This document shows positions 17,471 through 22,827 of a DNA stretch of 28,911 bases, piece by piece. This DNA is from an uncultured Saprospirales bacterium (GTDB lineage Bacteria > Bacteroidota > Bacteroidia > Chitinophagales > JADIYW01), in the NCBI GenBank assembly GCA_938008535.1, contig CALLKF010000106.1, forward strand, positions 1 through 28,911, in the 5' to 3' direction. Every line of letters starts with the position of its first letter. Within the stretch, counting starts at the first letter, position 1. Position numbers and translations under genes: made by a program. The notes beneath the pieces are model-generated. The model was not told the DNA's origin and did not search any database. It worked only from the letters and a program-made list of their open reading frames with translations.

Positions 17471-17480
17471 TAAGTTGATA

Positions 17481-17571
17481 TGATTAAGCAGTGAGAGACA
17501 TTAACTAAACTCTGACAATAACCTGCTAAGAAGTGGCAAGCATCTACCAGACGCTGACAAGCATCTGCGAA
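17481..17571 (+). repeat. Tandem 21-bp repeats, right arm, portion left of the transposon
   Basis: Four degenerate units in plus orientation: one ending at 17500, then 17501-17521, 17522-17542 and 17543-17563, plus the first 8 bp (TCTGCGAA, 17564-17571) of a unit that the transposon splits. The sequence continues at 22556 on the far side. Confidence 0.85.
17564..17571 (+). repeat. Target site duplication, left copy
   Basis: TCTGCGAA directly abuts the left terminal inverted repeat and is repeated at 22556-22563 just outside the right one. Eight base pairs is the duplication size known for the IS1595 family. Confidence 0.85.
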
Positions 17572-17596
17572 GGTAACTATATACGTGTGCGACCAC
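17572..17596 (+). repeat. Left terminal inverted repeat of the transposon
   Basis: The 25 bp begin GGTAACTATA and end GTGCGACCAC. They are the exact reverse complement of 22531-22555. The inner sequence beyond them differs between the two ends. Confidence 0.95.
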
Positions 17597-17631
17597 GCGG
17601 TGTAAAAAATATGGTTGAAATATCTAATATT

Positions 17632-18567
17632 TCATTTAGGAGGGTTGTTTTCTTGCGACACTACGGTTTCTTCAATGTGGTCGTTTTCTATTTTAATGCC
17701 ATTCTTTATTCCTTCATAATCTAACCATAGCTGTTTAATTTTACCACTTAACATTTCACTTTCTTTATTTTGTTTATTGTAATAAGATAGGAAATAGAAA
17801 ATAAAATTTGAAGCTGGTATGAATAATGAGGTTAAAACAATAATAGTATATATAGTTTGTTTGTCTACAATTTTATCATAAAGAACATTTAAGTAGTCAA
17901 GTAATGAATTTAATTTTAAGTGATTTATAGTATATAATGAGTTTAAATTATGAATCACTATAAATACCCCTAGAGATATAAGTATAAATATTGCATAAAT
18001 GGCTATTGCCTTTATATGTGATAATTTCAAAGGTTTTTCAAGTACCTCACAAATAAAAACAACTACACATAAAATAAAAGAACACAAATTGAAAGTTAAA
18101 AAAGCATCCACACAACCTGACATGCAGGTTAAATGATTATTGTTATCAATTAGTGCTGAAAAAATTAAAATAGTGATGCAATACAGTGCGTTAAATAGGC
18201 ACAAATATGAAAAATATTTACTCAGCCAATCAGACTTTTCCTGAGCTTCTACATACATCCTTAATTCATTGCATTGCGACTCAAAGTTTTCTATTTTTTC
18301 TTTATAAAGTCTATTTTGCTCAGGTTTATTTACATTGTAATAAATACCATCGCCACCCTTTTTTCTTTGGTTTAATAAAAACTCTTGAAATTGTTGTTTA
18401 ATAGATTCTTCAACTATAGCCAGACTTGTTAGTTGTATTTTTATATTCAAATAAATTGATAATATACCATTATTTATTTTTGATGAAAAATTATCAACTA
18501 GGCAATATGCTAAATTAAATGTACAAAATAATTCAAATATTGAACTTAAGGAAGTTAATTGCATCAT
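17632..18567 (-). CDS. Four-helix membrane protein, second gene of a putative defence operon
   Basis: I do not recognise this 311-residue protein by family. An N-terminal half of about 115 residues is soluble and partly helical (SIKQQFQEFLLNQRKK, LYKEKIENFESQCNELR), with a conserved-looking GGDGIYY stretch. Four membrane segments follow at about 118-141, 153-175, 185-206 and 237-262, and then a charged, probably coiled C-terminal tail. Its start is 13 bp after the stop of the 180-aa gene, so the two are an operon. A soluble partner with a multi-helix membrane protein is a common layout of two-gene abortive-infection systems, where the membrane protein is the effector; this role is inferred. 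It is the outermost gene of the transposon, ending 36 bp from the left inverted repeat. Confidence 0.8.
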   Translation of the reverse strand: MMQLTSLSSIFELFCTFNLAYCLVDNFSSKINNGILSIYLNIKIQLTSLAIVEESIKQQFQEFLLNQRKKGGDGIYYNVNKPEQNRLYKEKIENFESQCNELRMYVEAQEKSDWLSKYFSYLCLFNALYCITILIFSALIDNNNHLTCMSGCVDAFLTFNLCSFILCVVVFICEVLEKPLKLSHIKAIAIYAIFILISLGVFIVIHNLNSLYTINHLKLNSLLDYLNVLYDKIVDKQTIYTIIVLTSLFIPASNFIFYFLSYYNKQNKESEMLSGKIKQLWLDYEGIKNGIKIENDHIEETVVSQENNPPK

Positions 18568-18580
18568 ACTGAATCTAAGC

Positions 18581-19123
18581 TTACTCGAGGATTAAATTTT
18601 TAGTTACTTCGTCATTATTGAATAAATTGTCAAATGCAATTGCTAAATTTTTATTTGTCTTAGGATTATTAAATGAACACCTTGCCATGTATTCTTCAGT
18701 ATTATATTCTAATCTGAATGATTTATCATCACCAGTTGAAAAATGTACTTTGTTCCCAGATGATTCTGAGAAAGTCTTTTGTGTAATCTTAATTTTAAGT
18801 TTATTATCATAGTTGTCCTGAAAGAATTTTAATGTTTTCTTTAAGGATTTATTCATTTCTTCTTGAGCATTTATACCCATTAAAATGTGTAATTGAGTAT
18901 TTTTTTTGCTCAAAAAATTATCTAAGCTGTTTAAATACTCTTTATCTCCACAAACATCACCTTTAAGGTTACCGCAATGAATTCTAACTATATCATTAGA
19001 ACTACTAAAAATTTTTGACATAACCAAAGAAGCATGTTCGGCACCGCTATTGTAGAAAGTATCACCATTATTAGTGGCAATAATGTCTTCAATAAAAATT
19101 TTATATTTTTCGATTTCAGTCAT
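18581..19123 (-). CDS. Soluble 180-aa protein, possibly PLD-like fold, first gene of a putative defence operon
   Basis: The protein has no signal peptide or membrane segment. The pattern NSGAEHASLVMSKIFSSSND, then RIHCGNLKGDV (48-58), and KVHFSTGDDKSFRLEY (125-140) followed by ARCSFNNPKTNKNLAIAFDN resembles degenerate phospholipase-D-like domains in bacterial accessory genes: a first strand-helix unit, then a closing 'HF..GD…R.E' strand and an 'A…FN' turn. A canonical HxKx4D motif is absent, so catalysis is doubtful and a sensing or nucleotide-binding role is possible. It is the first gene of an operon with the four-helix membrane protein and is divergent from the Xre gene at 19379. Fold assignment is low confidence; that it is a real gene is well supported. 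Confidence 0.75.
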   Translation of the reverse strand: MTEIEKYKIFIEDIIATNNGDTFYNSGAEHASLVMSKIFSSSNDIVRIHCGNLKGDVCGDKEYLNSLDNFLSKKNTQLHILMGINAQEEMNKSLKKTLKFFQDNYDNKLKIKITQKTFSESSGNKVHFSTGDDKSFRLEYNTEEYMARCSFNNPKTNKNLAIAFDNLFNNDEVTKNLILE

Positions 19124-19143
19124 ATGGTTTATTCTTATTATAA

Positions 19144-19151
19144 CAAAAGTA
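19144..19151 (-). promoter_or_regulatory. Possible promoter of the two-gene operon (-7 TACTTTTG)
   Basis: TACTTTTG on the minus strand fits TAnnTTTG and lies 20 bp before the start codon at 19123. A TTTG at 19168-19171 is only 16 bp upstream, shorter than the usual 19-21. Confidence 0.4.
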
Positions 19152-19361
19152 TATAATGCAAGTTGTACAAAAATAATATAAATTGCTCAATTGTGACATT
19201 ATATTTTCGTTTAAATTCTATTATACTGGCAATATTATACATATTTTACTATTAATATTCATTGGATTTGCAAACAATTGTTAACTGAATAGTTATTTTT
19301 TTTGTGACATGTATATAATAGATGTCAATTATATAGTTAATGGATGTGATTTTAATAAAAT

Positions 19362-19381
19362 CGTAGTATATTTACACTATG
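19362..19381 (+). promoter_or_regulatory. Possible operator overlapping the Xre start codon
   Basis: CGTAGTATATTTACACTATG is a degenerate copy of the perfect palindrome at 20803-20822 (left half-site identical, right half-site 5 of 7). It overlaps the Xre start codon at 19379, so a protein bound here could block Xre expression. Confidence 0.45.
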
Positions 19382-19594
19382 GTTTCTAACGAAATAATAT
19401 TGCAACTCAGTAAGCATATTGACAAGCTAAGAACTGAAAGGAATTTATCGTTTCAAGAAATGGCAGATTTATGTGAAATGGATAAAGCGCAAGTTTACAA
19501 GATTTGTACTAAAGGAGTAGACCTTAGAACAACATCAATTGCCAAGATTGCTAAAGGTTTGGAAATACCTATTTATGGTCTTTTTGAATTTTAA
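19379..19594 (+). CDS. Xre-family HTH regulator, 71 aa
   Basis: The 71 residues form one Cro/C1-type helix-turn-helix domain: LSKHIDKLRTERNLSFQEMA then LCEMDKAQVYKICTKG and TTSIAKIAKGLEIPIYGLFE. It is a DNA-binding regulator, perhaps an autorepressor. The start at 19379 overlaps a palindrome like the one over the transposase promoter, suggesting shared control. It is divergent from the two-gene operon and convergent with the RelA/SpoT-like gene; their stop codons overlap. A similar but distinct HTH gene follows the transposase. Whether it acts as antitoxin to the synthetase is unknown; the opposite orientation argues against a classic toxin-antitoxin operon. Confidence 0.85.
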   Translation: MVSNEIILQLSKHIDKLRTERNLSFQEMADLCEMDKAQVYKICTKGVDLRTTSIAKIAKGLEIPIYGLFEF

Positions 19595-20658
19595 AAAAGA
19601 CTTAATTGCCTTGTCCCAATTAATCTTGTAAATTCCTGTAAGAACAATTCAGTGTCAAGGTAATAATTTGGATACGCTAGTTTTAACGCTTCTACTGAAT
19701 CCGCAGAAACTAAAACAGCATTCCTGTTGCCATCTTTTATTCTTTTTTCAATAGTCAAGTAATCTAACGAAGCAGTAGGAAGTTGCGTTTGTGTATAAGA
19801 TTTTATTATTACTCTTCTTTCGTCTGGGTCAAGTTCTAATAAATAATAATGCGCATCTTTTGTATGAGATTGGTCTGCTAATATTGTCATTGAATTTCTA
19901 AAGGCATTCAAATGACCTTCGACGCCTAATTTCTTTTCTAGTCTTATAATCTCTGGTATTAAATCGTTTAAATTATCTGGTGTGTTTGGTACAGTTGGCT
20001 TACCTTCACTTATTGCCATTGCAGAACTCATTAAGGTAAAAAACAACAACCAGTCCTCTTCACCTTGACTTGATTTTAACGATTGTCCAATAAATGTGCC
20101 TACAGTTTCTACAGCTGTTGCCCAAGCATGCTGTATTAGTGTGCGTATTTGAATTTCAATTTTTAAGTCATCAAAATTTGAAGTTTTATCACTTCTGTAT
20201 TTATAAATCAAATGCACACCTCTATATCCAGATGTTTTTGGATTAGCGATGTAATCTTGTGGCTTTGATAGTTCATGTTTTAAACCACTACTATGATTTA
20301 AATAAATATCTACAAGTCTATCAACTTCTGATACATTTTTCATGATAGCACGACATCCGCCAATATCTTGAATTTGTGACAATTTCATATCAGAGTATCG
20401 CTCTAATTTTAGCTTTATAGATGCAAGTCTTTTTATCCTTTGAGCAATCAAACTTTCAGTATTTATCTTATTTGCAGTAGTTCTAAGTCTTTTCTGAAAT
20501 GTGTTTAATGGTGTGTAGTGTGACGCACGCCAATTATTTATAATAATTAACGCCTTGTCTATTTCCTCTTGTGAAGCAGATTTGCTTATTAAAACATTTC
20601 CTGCTCGATTTACATCTGGTCTTGAATATTCAGGAATAGTAGCTGTCCACCTTGCCAT
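19591..20658 (-). CDS. RelA/SpoT-domain nucleotide pyrophosphokinase-like protein (possible toxSAS/defence effector)
   Basis: The 355 residues contain a RelA/SpoT synthetase domain at about 70-220: QRIKRLASIKLKLER, QDIGGCRAI (97-105), DYIANPKTSGYRGVHLIY (135-152) and EIQIRTLIQHAWATAVE (168-184), with the expected Arg, Asp, Tyr, His and Glu positions present. There is no hydrolase (HD) domain. N-terminal residues 1-50 (PDVNRAGNVLI, NNWRASHYTPLNTF) and a C-terminal region of about 130 residues are shared with a widespread family of about 350-aa proteins I recall. Related enzymes can make (p)ppGpp or ppApp, or pyrophosphorylate tRNA to stop growth during phage infection (toxSAS/CapRel type). Which reaction this one performs is not visible. 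It has its own promoter and no adjacent co-directional antitoxin. Confidence 0.85.
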   Translation of the reverse strand: MARWTATIPEYSRPDVNRAGNVLISKSASQEEIDKALIIINNWRASHYTPLNTFQKRLRTTANKINTESLIAQRIKRLASIKLKLERYSDMKLSQIQDIGGCRAIMKNVSEVDRLVDIYLNHSSGLKHELSKPQDYIANPKTSGYRGVHLIYKYRSDKTSNFDDLKIEIQIRTLIQHAWATAVETVGTFIGQSLKSSQGEEDWLLFFTLMSSAMAISEGKPTVPNTPDNLNDLIPEIIRLEKKLGVEGHLNAFRNSMTILADQSHTKDAHYYLLELDPDERRVIIKSYTQTQLPTASLDYLTIEKRIKDGNRNAVLVSADSVEALKLAYPNYYLDTELFLQEFTRLIGTRQLSLF

Positions 20659-20677
20659 ATATTATAATATTATACCA

Positions 20678-20709
20678 CAAATGTAAGTAAAAATTATTTC
20701 ATGCGCAAC
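20678..20709 (-). promoter_or_regulatory. Promoter of the RelA/SpoT-like gene
   Basis: On the minus strand GTTG (20706-20709, one mismatch to TTTG) and TACATTTG (20678-20685) are 20 bp apart. The -7 element lies 19 bp before the start codon at 20658. The -33 element falls inside the first 11-bp repeat. Confidence 0.55.
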
Positions 20710-20743
20710 ACATGCAACTCTCATGCGCCACTCATGCGTCACT
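20700..20743 (+). repeat. Four 11-bp tandem repeats between divergent promoters
   Basis: Four units begin CATGC: CATGCGCAACA (20700), CATGCAACTCT (20711), CATGCGCCACT (20722) and CATGCGTCACT (20733), with a weaker fifth at 20744. The 11-bp spacing is about one helical turn, as expected for sites bound by a protein on one face of DNA. They lie between the RelA/SpoT-like and transposase promoters. Confidence 0.75.
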
Positions 20744-20783
20744 CATTACATTGATTATCAGTTAAATAAAAAATAAAATAAAA

Positions 20784-20815
20784 TTTGCATAATTCAAAAT
20801 AACGTAGTATATTTG
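20784..20815 (+). promoter_or_regulatory. Transposase promoter
   Basis: TTTG (20784-20787), 20-bp spacer, TATATTTG (20808-20815): a perfect Bacteroidota promoter 20 bp upstream of the transposase ATG. The -7 element is inside the palindrome at 20803-20822. Confidence 0.75.
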
Positions 20816-20822
20816 TACTACG
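20803..20822 (+). promoter_or_regulatory. Palindromic operator over the transposase promoter
   Basis: CGTAGTATATTTGTACTACG has perfect 7-bp half-sites CGTAGTA and TACTACG and covers the -7 element. Either HTH protein of the element could bind it to repress transposition. Confidence 0.6.
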
Positions 20823-20834
20823 AAATCAAACAAG

Positions 20835-21764
20835 ATGAAAACATTTAAGTCAATATTAGAATTTCAAAAAGAGTTTAGCACAGAAGAAAAATGTATTGAA
20901 CATTTAGAGCAACAACGTTGGAGCGGTACGCCTGCATGTATTCATTGCGGTTCATTGAACGTTCATAGATTTGTAACTAATCCTAAAGTATTTAAATGTC
21001 GTGAGAAAGAATGCAGAAAAAAGTTTTCTGTTATTGTTGGCACTATCTATGAAAACACAAAATTACCATTGACTAAATGGTTTTTAGCTACTTATATCTT
21101 ATCAGTACATAGTAAAGGTATTTCATCTTTACAGTTGGCTAATTGGCTTGGAATCACGCAAAAATCAGCATGGCATTTAAACCACAGAATTAGATTTATG
21201 CTAACAAACAATGCACCTGAAAAATTAGAAAATATTGTTGAAGTAGATGAAACTTATGTAGGTGGCAAAGAGTCAAATAAACATGCACACAAACGTACTG
21301 TTAAAGCAGGTGCAGGTGGCAAAGCTATGGTATTTGGTGCGATAGAAAGAAACGGAAAAGTAAGAACAAGAGTTATATCTCAAACTAACATTGAAAACAT
21401 TACTGACGCTGTGAAAGATTTTATCGCTCCACAATCTACTATGGTAAGTGATGAGCACCACGCTTATAACAAAGTGAAAGACCTATATAAACACAAAAAA
21501 GTGAATCATGGCGCAAAAGAATACGTTCGTAAAGAGGGTGACTTTAAAGTGCATACAAACAATATCGAGGGATATTGGAATATATTGAAAAAACAGATAA
21601 ATGGTATTCATCATTTTGTAAGTCCTAAACACTTACAACGTTACTGTGATGAATCAGCATTCAGATTTAACAACCGTAAAGAAGCACAGGACGAAAGATT
21701 TGCTTCTGCATTATCGAATATTGAAGGAACATTACAATTTAAAGTTTTAGTACATGGAAAATAA
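20835..21764 (+). CDS. IS1595-family (ISXO2-like) transposase
   Basis: The 309-residue enzyme moves the transposon by cut-out or copy-out at the 25-bp inverted repeats. A zinc ribbon in the N-terminal part has Cys35, Cys38, Cys55 and Cys60 (CIHC and CREKEC). A helical DNA-binding stretch follows (SKGISSLQLANWLGITQKSA). The ISXO2-like catalytic domain has Asp138 in VEVDETYVGGK, Asp206 in MVSDEHHAYN and Glu245 in TNNIEGYWNILKKQ, giving an intact DDE triad. The gene appears full length and undamaged, and with perfect ends the element may still be active. It overlaps the following HTH gene by 11 bp. Confidence 0.95.
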   Translation: MKTFKSILEFQKEFSTEEKCIEHLEQQRWSGTPACIHCGSLNVHRFVTNPKVFKCREKECRKKFSVIVGTIYENTKLPLTKWFLATYILSVHSKGISSLQLANWLGITQKSAWHLNHRIRFMLTNNAPEKLENIVEVDETYVGGKESNKHAHKRTVKAGAGGKAMVFGAIERNGKVRTRVISQTNIENITDAVKDFIAPQSTMVSDEHHAYNKVKDLYKHKKVNHGAKEYVRKEGDFKVHTNNIEGYWNILKKQINGIHHFVSPKHLQRYCDESAFRFNNRKEAQDERFASALSNIEGTLQFKVLVHGK

Positions 21765-21966
21765 TAACGACTTCTTAAGCGAATTAGGAATGAAAATAAA
21801 AGTTGCGAAAGTGGTCAAAAGAACCTCGACTGCAAAGATTTGTAAATTCACAGGTCTTAACAAATCAACCATTTTACAAATAGAAAATGGTCAAAAGAAT
21901 TTTCATATACTTACGATAAAATCTATTGCAGAATCGTTAGGCATGGATATAAAAGAATTTTTATAA
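21754..21966 (+). CDS. Xre-family HTH protein, 70 aa, overlapping the transposase gene
   Basis: The 70 residues are one HTH domain (LGMKIKVAKVVKRTSTAKIC, KFTGLNKSTILQIENGQKNF, IAESLGMDIKEFL). Its ATG lies 11 bp inside the 3' end of the transposase gene in another frame, which suggests translational coupling. It is a good candidate for the regulator acting on the palindrome upstream of the transposase. It is unrelated in detail to the Xre protein at 19379 although the fold is the same. Confidence 0.85.
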   Translation: MENNNDFLSELGMKIKVAKVVKRTSTAKICKFTGLNKSTILQIENGQKNFHILTIKSIAESLGMDIKEFL

Positions 21967-21974
21967 ATTTGAAT

Positions 21975-22097
21975 ATGGCAAAGACAACAAAGAAAACTCC
22001 GAAAGAAGCGAGTGAATTATTTTACAGCATAATAAAGGCATCTGTTATACCATTGCCTAAGCCAATTAAAAAGGATTCAAAGAAAAAGAAAGAATAA
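21975..22097 (+). CDS. Small basic protein, 40 aa
   Basis: An ATG 8 bp after the HTH stop codon opens a 40-codon frame, MAKTTKKTPKEASELFYSII followed by KASVIPLPKPIKKDSKKKKE. It is very rich in lysine and soluble. Close spacing after the transposase and HTH genes suggests it is part of the same transcript. I know of no function; a nucleic-acid-binding accessory of the element is a guess. Confidence 0.6.
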   Translation: MAKTTKKTPKEASELFYSIIKASVIPLPKPIKKDSKKKKE

Positions 22098-22189
22098 ACA
22101 GCGAGGGCGGACGCTCGCCATTAGAAAATTATTTATTATAGAATATATCCGCCATTTACTTATATTAGTGGTAGAAAATTATTTTATTT

Positions 22190-22384
22190 ATGGATGACAA
22201 ATTTAAAGTGGGCGATGTAGTTTGCCTTGCAAGCGACATTAAAACAGAAATGCCTATGACTGTTTATTTTGCTGGCGACAAAGAAAGCGTTGTATATTAC
22301 ATACACCCAATTTCAAAGGAAATAGTAAGAGATAAGCAATTCCCAAATTCAATGCTTATTAAGATATTGGAACCGAAAAAATAA
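22190..22384 (+). CDS. DUF2158-like (YodC-type) small protein, 64 aa
   Basis: The protein starts MDDKFKVGDVVCLASDIKTE and has MPMTVYFAGDKESVVYYIHP, which resembles the small YodC/DUF2158 family pattern 'FKVGDVVxLKSGGPxMTV'. These are SH3-like small proteins of unknown function, common in accessory regions. It is the last plus-strand gene before the right inverted repeat. No good promoter element is seen in front of it, but a repeated motif TAGAAAATTATTT occurs at 22122 and 22172. The 3' end overlaps the opposite-strand 43-aa gene by 26 bp. Confidence 0.65.
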   Translation: MDDKFKVGDVVCLASDIKTEMPMTVYFAGDKESVVYYIHPISKEIVRDKQFPNSMLIKILEPKK

Positions 22385-22490
22385 AATCATTTATTTTTTT
22401 TGCTTCTTTAATTAAGTCATCAATAGTCTGGTTTGGGTAAATCTCTTTTGCTAATTTAAAGCATTCTAATTTTAATTCATCTTGACTCAT
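22359..22490 (-). CDS. Possible 43-aa protein next to the right transposon end
   Basis: The minus strand from an ATG at 22490 encodes MSQDELKLECFKLAKEIYPN and QTIDDLIKEAKKINDFIF, then SVPIS. The helix-rich sequence looks like a genuine small protein of the 'LECLKLA…P..TIDDLIKxAxxxxxFI' kind that I recall from Bacteroidota accessory regions. Translation starts 41 bp inside the right inverted repeat. Its function is unknown and no promoter was identified with confidence. Confidence 0.5.
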   Translation of the reverse strand: MSQDELKLECFKLAKEIYPNQTIDDLIKEAKKINDFIFSVPIS

Positions 22491-22530
22491 TTTTTATTTA
22501 TTTAATGTGAAATATTTTTTTTAAAATCCT

Positions 22531-22555
22531 GTGGTCGCACACGTATATAGTTACC
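22531..22555 (-). repeat. Right terminal inverted repeat of the transposon
   Basis: Exact 25-bp reverse complement of 17572-17596, beginning GTGGTCGCAC and ending TATAGTTACC on the plus strand. Confidence 0.95.
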
Positions 22556-22563
22556 TCTGCGAA
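22556..22563 (+). repeat. Target site duplication, right copy
   Basis: TCTGCGAA, identical to 17564-17571, immediately outside the right inverted repeat. The same 8 bp also occur in neighbouring array units, but the exact reconstitution of a 21-bp unit supports a true duplication. Confidence 0.85.
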
Positions 22564-22721
22564 GCAGTGACAAGCATCTGCGAAGCAGTGACAAGCACCT
22601 GCGAAGCAGTGACAAGCATCTGCGAACTGATGACAAGCATCTGCGAACTGATGACAAGCATCTGCGAACCGATGACAAGCGTCAGCGAACCGGTTACAAT
22701 CGTTAGCGAACCAGTTACAAT
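22556..22721 (+). repeat. Tandem 21-bp repeats, right arm, portion right of the transposon
   Basis: Eight units in plus orientation start at 22556, 22577, 22598, 22619, 22640, 22661, 22682 and 22703. The first five share TCTGCGAA or a near copy and end ACAAGCA; the last two drift (TCAGCGAACCGGTTACAAT). They are the continuation of 17481-17571. The stretch up to 22827 holds no gene, only the probable aldehyde dehydrogenase promoter. Confidence 0.9.
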
Positions 22722-22774
22722 TACATATAGATAATAGAATTGCAGAACCTGCGAGCATGATTAAAACATTTTAG

Positions 22775-22782
22775 TAACTTTG
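22775..22782 (+). promoter_or_regulatory. Possible aldehyde dehydrogenase promoter (-7 TAACTTTG)
   Basis: TAACTTTG fits TAnnTTTG and lies 46 bp upstream of the start codon at 22828. The -33 element is unclear. The 21-bp repeat array ends about 54 bp upstream of it. Confidence 0.35.
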
Positions 22783-22827
22783 TCAAAATTCTCTAATTAT
22801 ACAATTTTTAAACTTTGAAATAATCAC

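Larger units (their letters stand above)
17572..22555 (+). mobile_element. Complete IS1595-family transposon with cargo genes, 4,984 bp
   Basis: The element is bounded by perfect 25-bp inverted repeats (17572-17596 and 22531-22555) and 8-bp direct repeats TCTGCGAA. It contains one transposase gene of the IS1595/ISXO2 type (20835-21764). Removing the element with one TCTGCGAA copy joins the flanks into one exact 21-bp repeat unit, which fixes the borders. Cargo in order: a membrane protein and a small soluble protein (operon, minus), an Xre regulator (plus), a RelA/SpoT-domain protein (minus), transposase and HTH gene (plus, overlapping), a 40-aa basic protein, a DUF2158-like protein and a 43-aa protein. 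The outer genes end 36-41 bp from the inverted repeats, so the element is compact. IS1595-family elements with passenger genes are known; this cargo set is not one I recognise. Confidence 0.9.

Noticed and set aside
17572..17596. Attachment site of an integrase-driven island
   Set aside because: The copies are inverted, not direct, no integrase gene is present, and an 8-bp duplication with an IS1595 transposase explains the ends fully.
19379..20658. Classic toxin-antitoxin operon of Xre and RelA/SpoT proteins
   Set aside because: The genes are convergent with overlapping stop codons, not co-directional, so operon-type coupling is not supported; a functional link remains possible.
22101..22118. 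GC-rich hairpin (GCGAG…CTCGC) after the 40-aa gene as a terminator
   Set aside because: The stem is only 5 bp and no T tract follows, so I did not annotate it.
17250..22721. CRISPR array
   Set aside because: The 21-bp units are directly contiguous with no spacers, drift by substitution, and switch orientation. No cas genes are present.
22498..22758. Minus-strand 86-aa Cys/His-rich protein
   Set aside because: It is the read-through of the tandem repeat array and the right inverted repeat, with no independent start signal or family resemblance.
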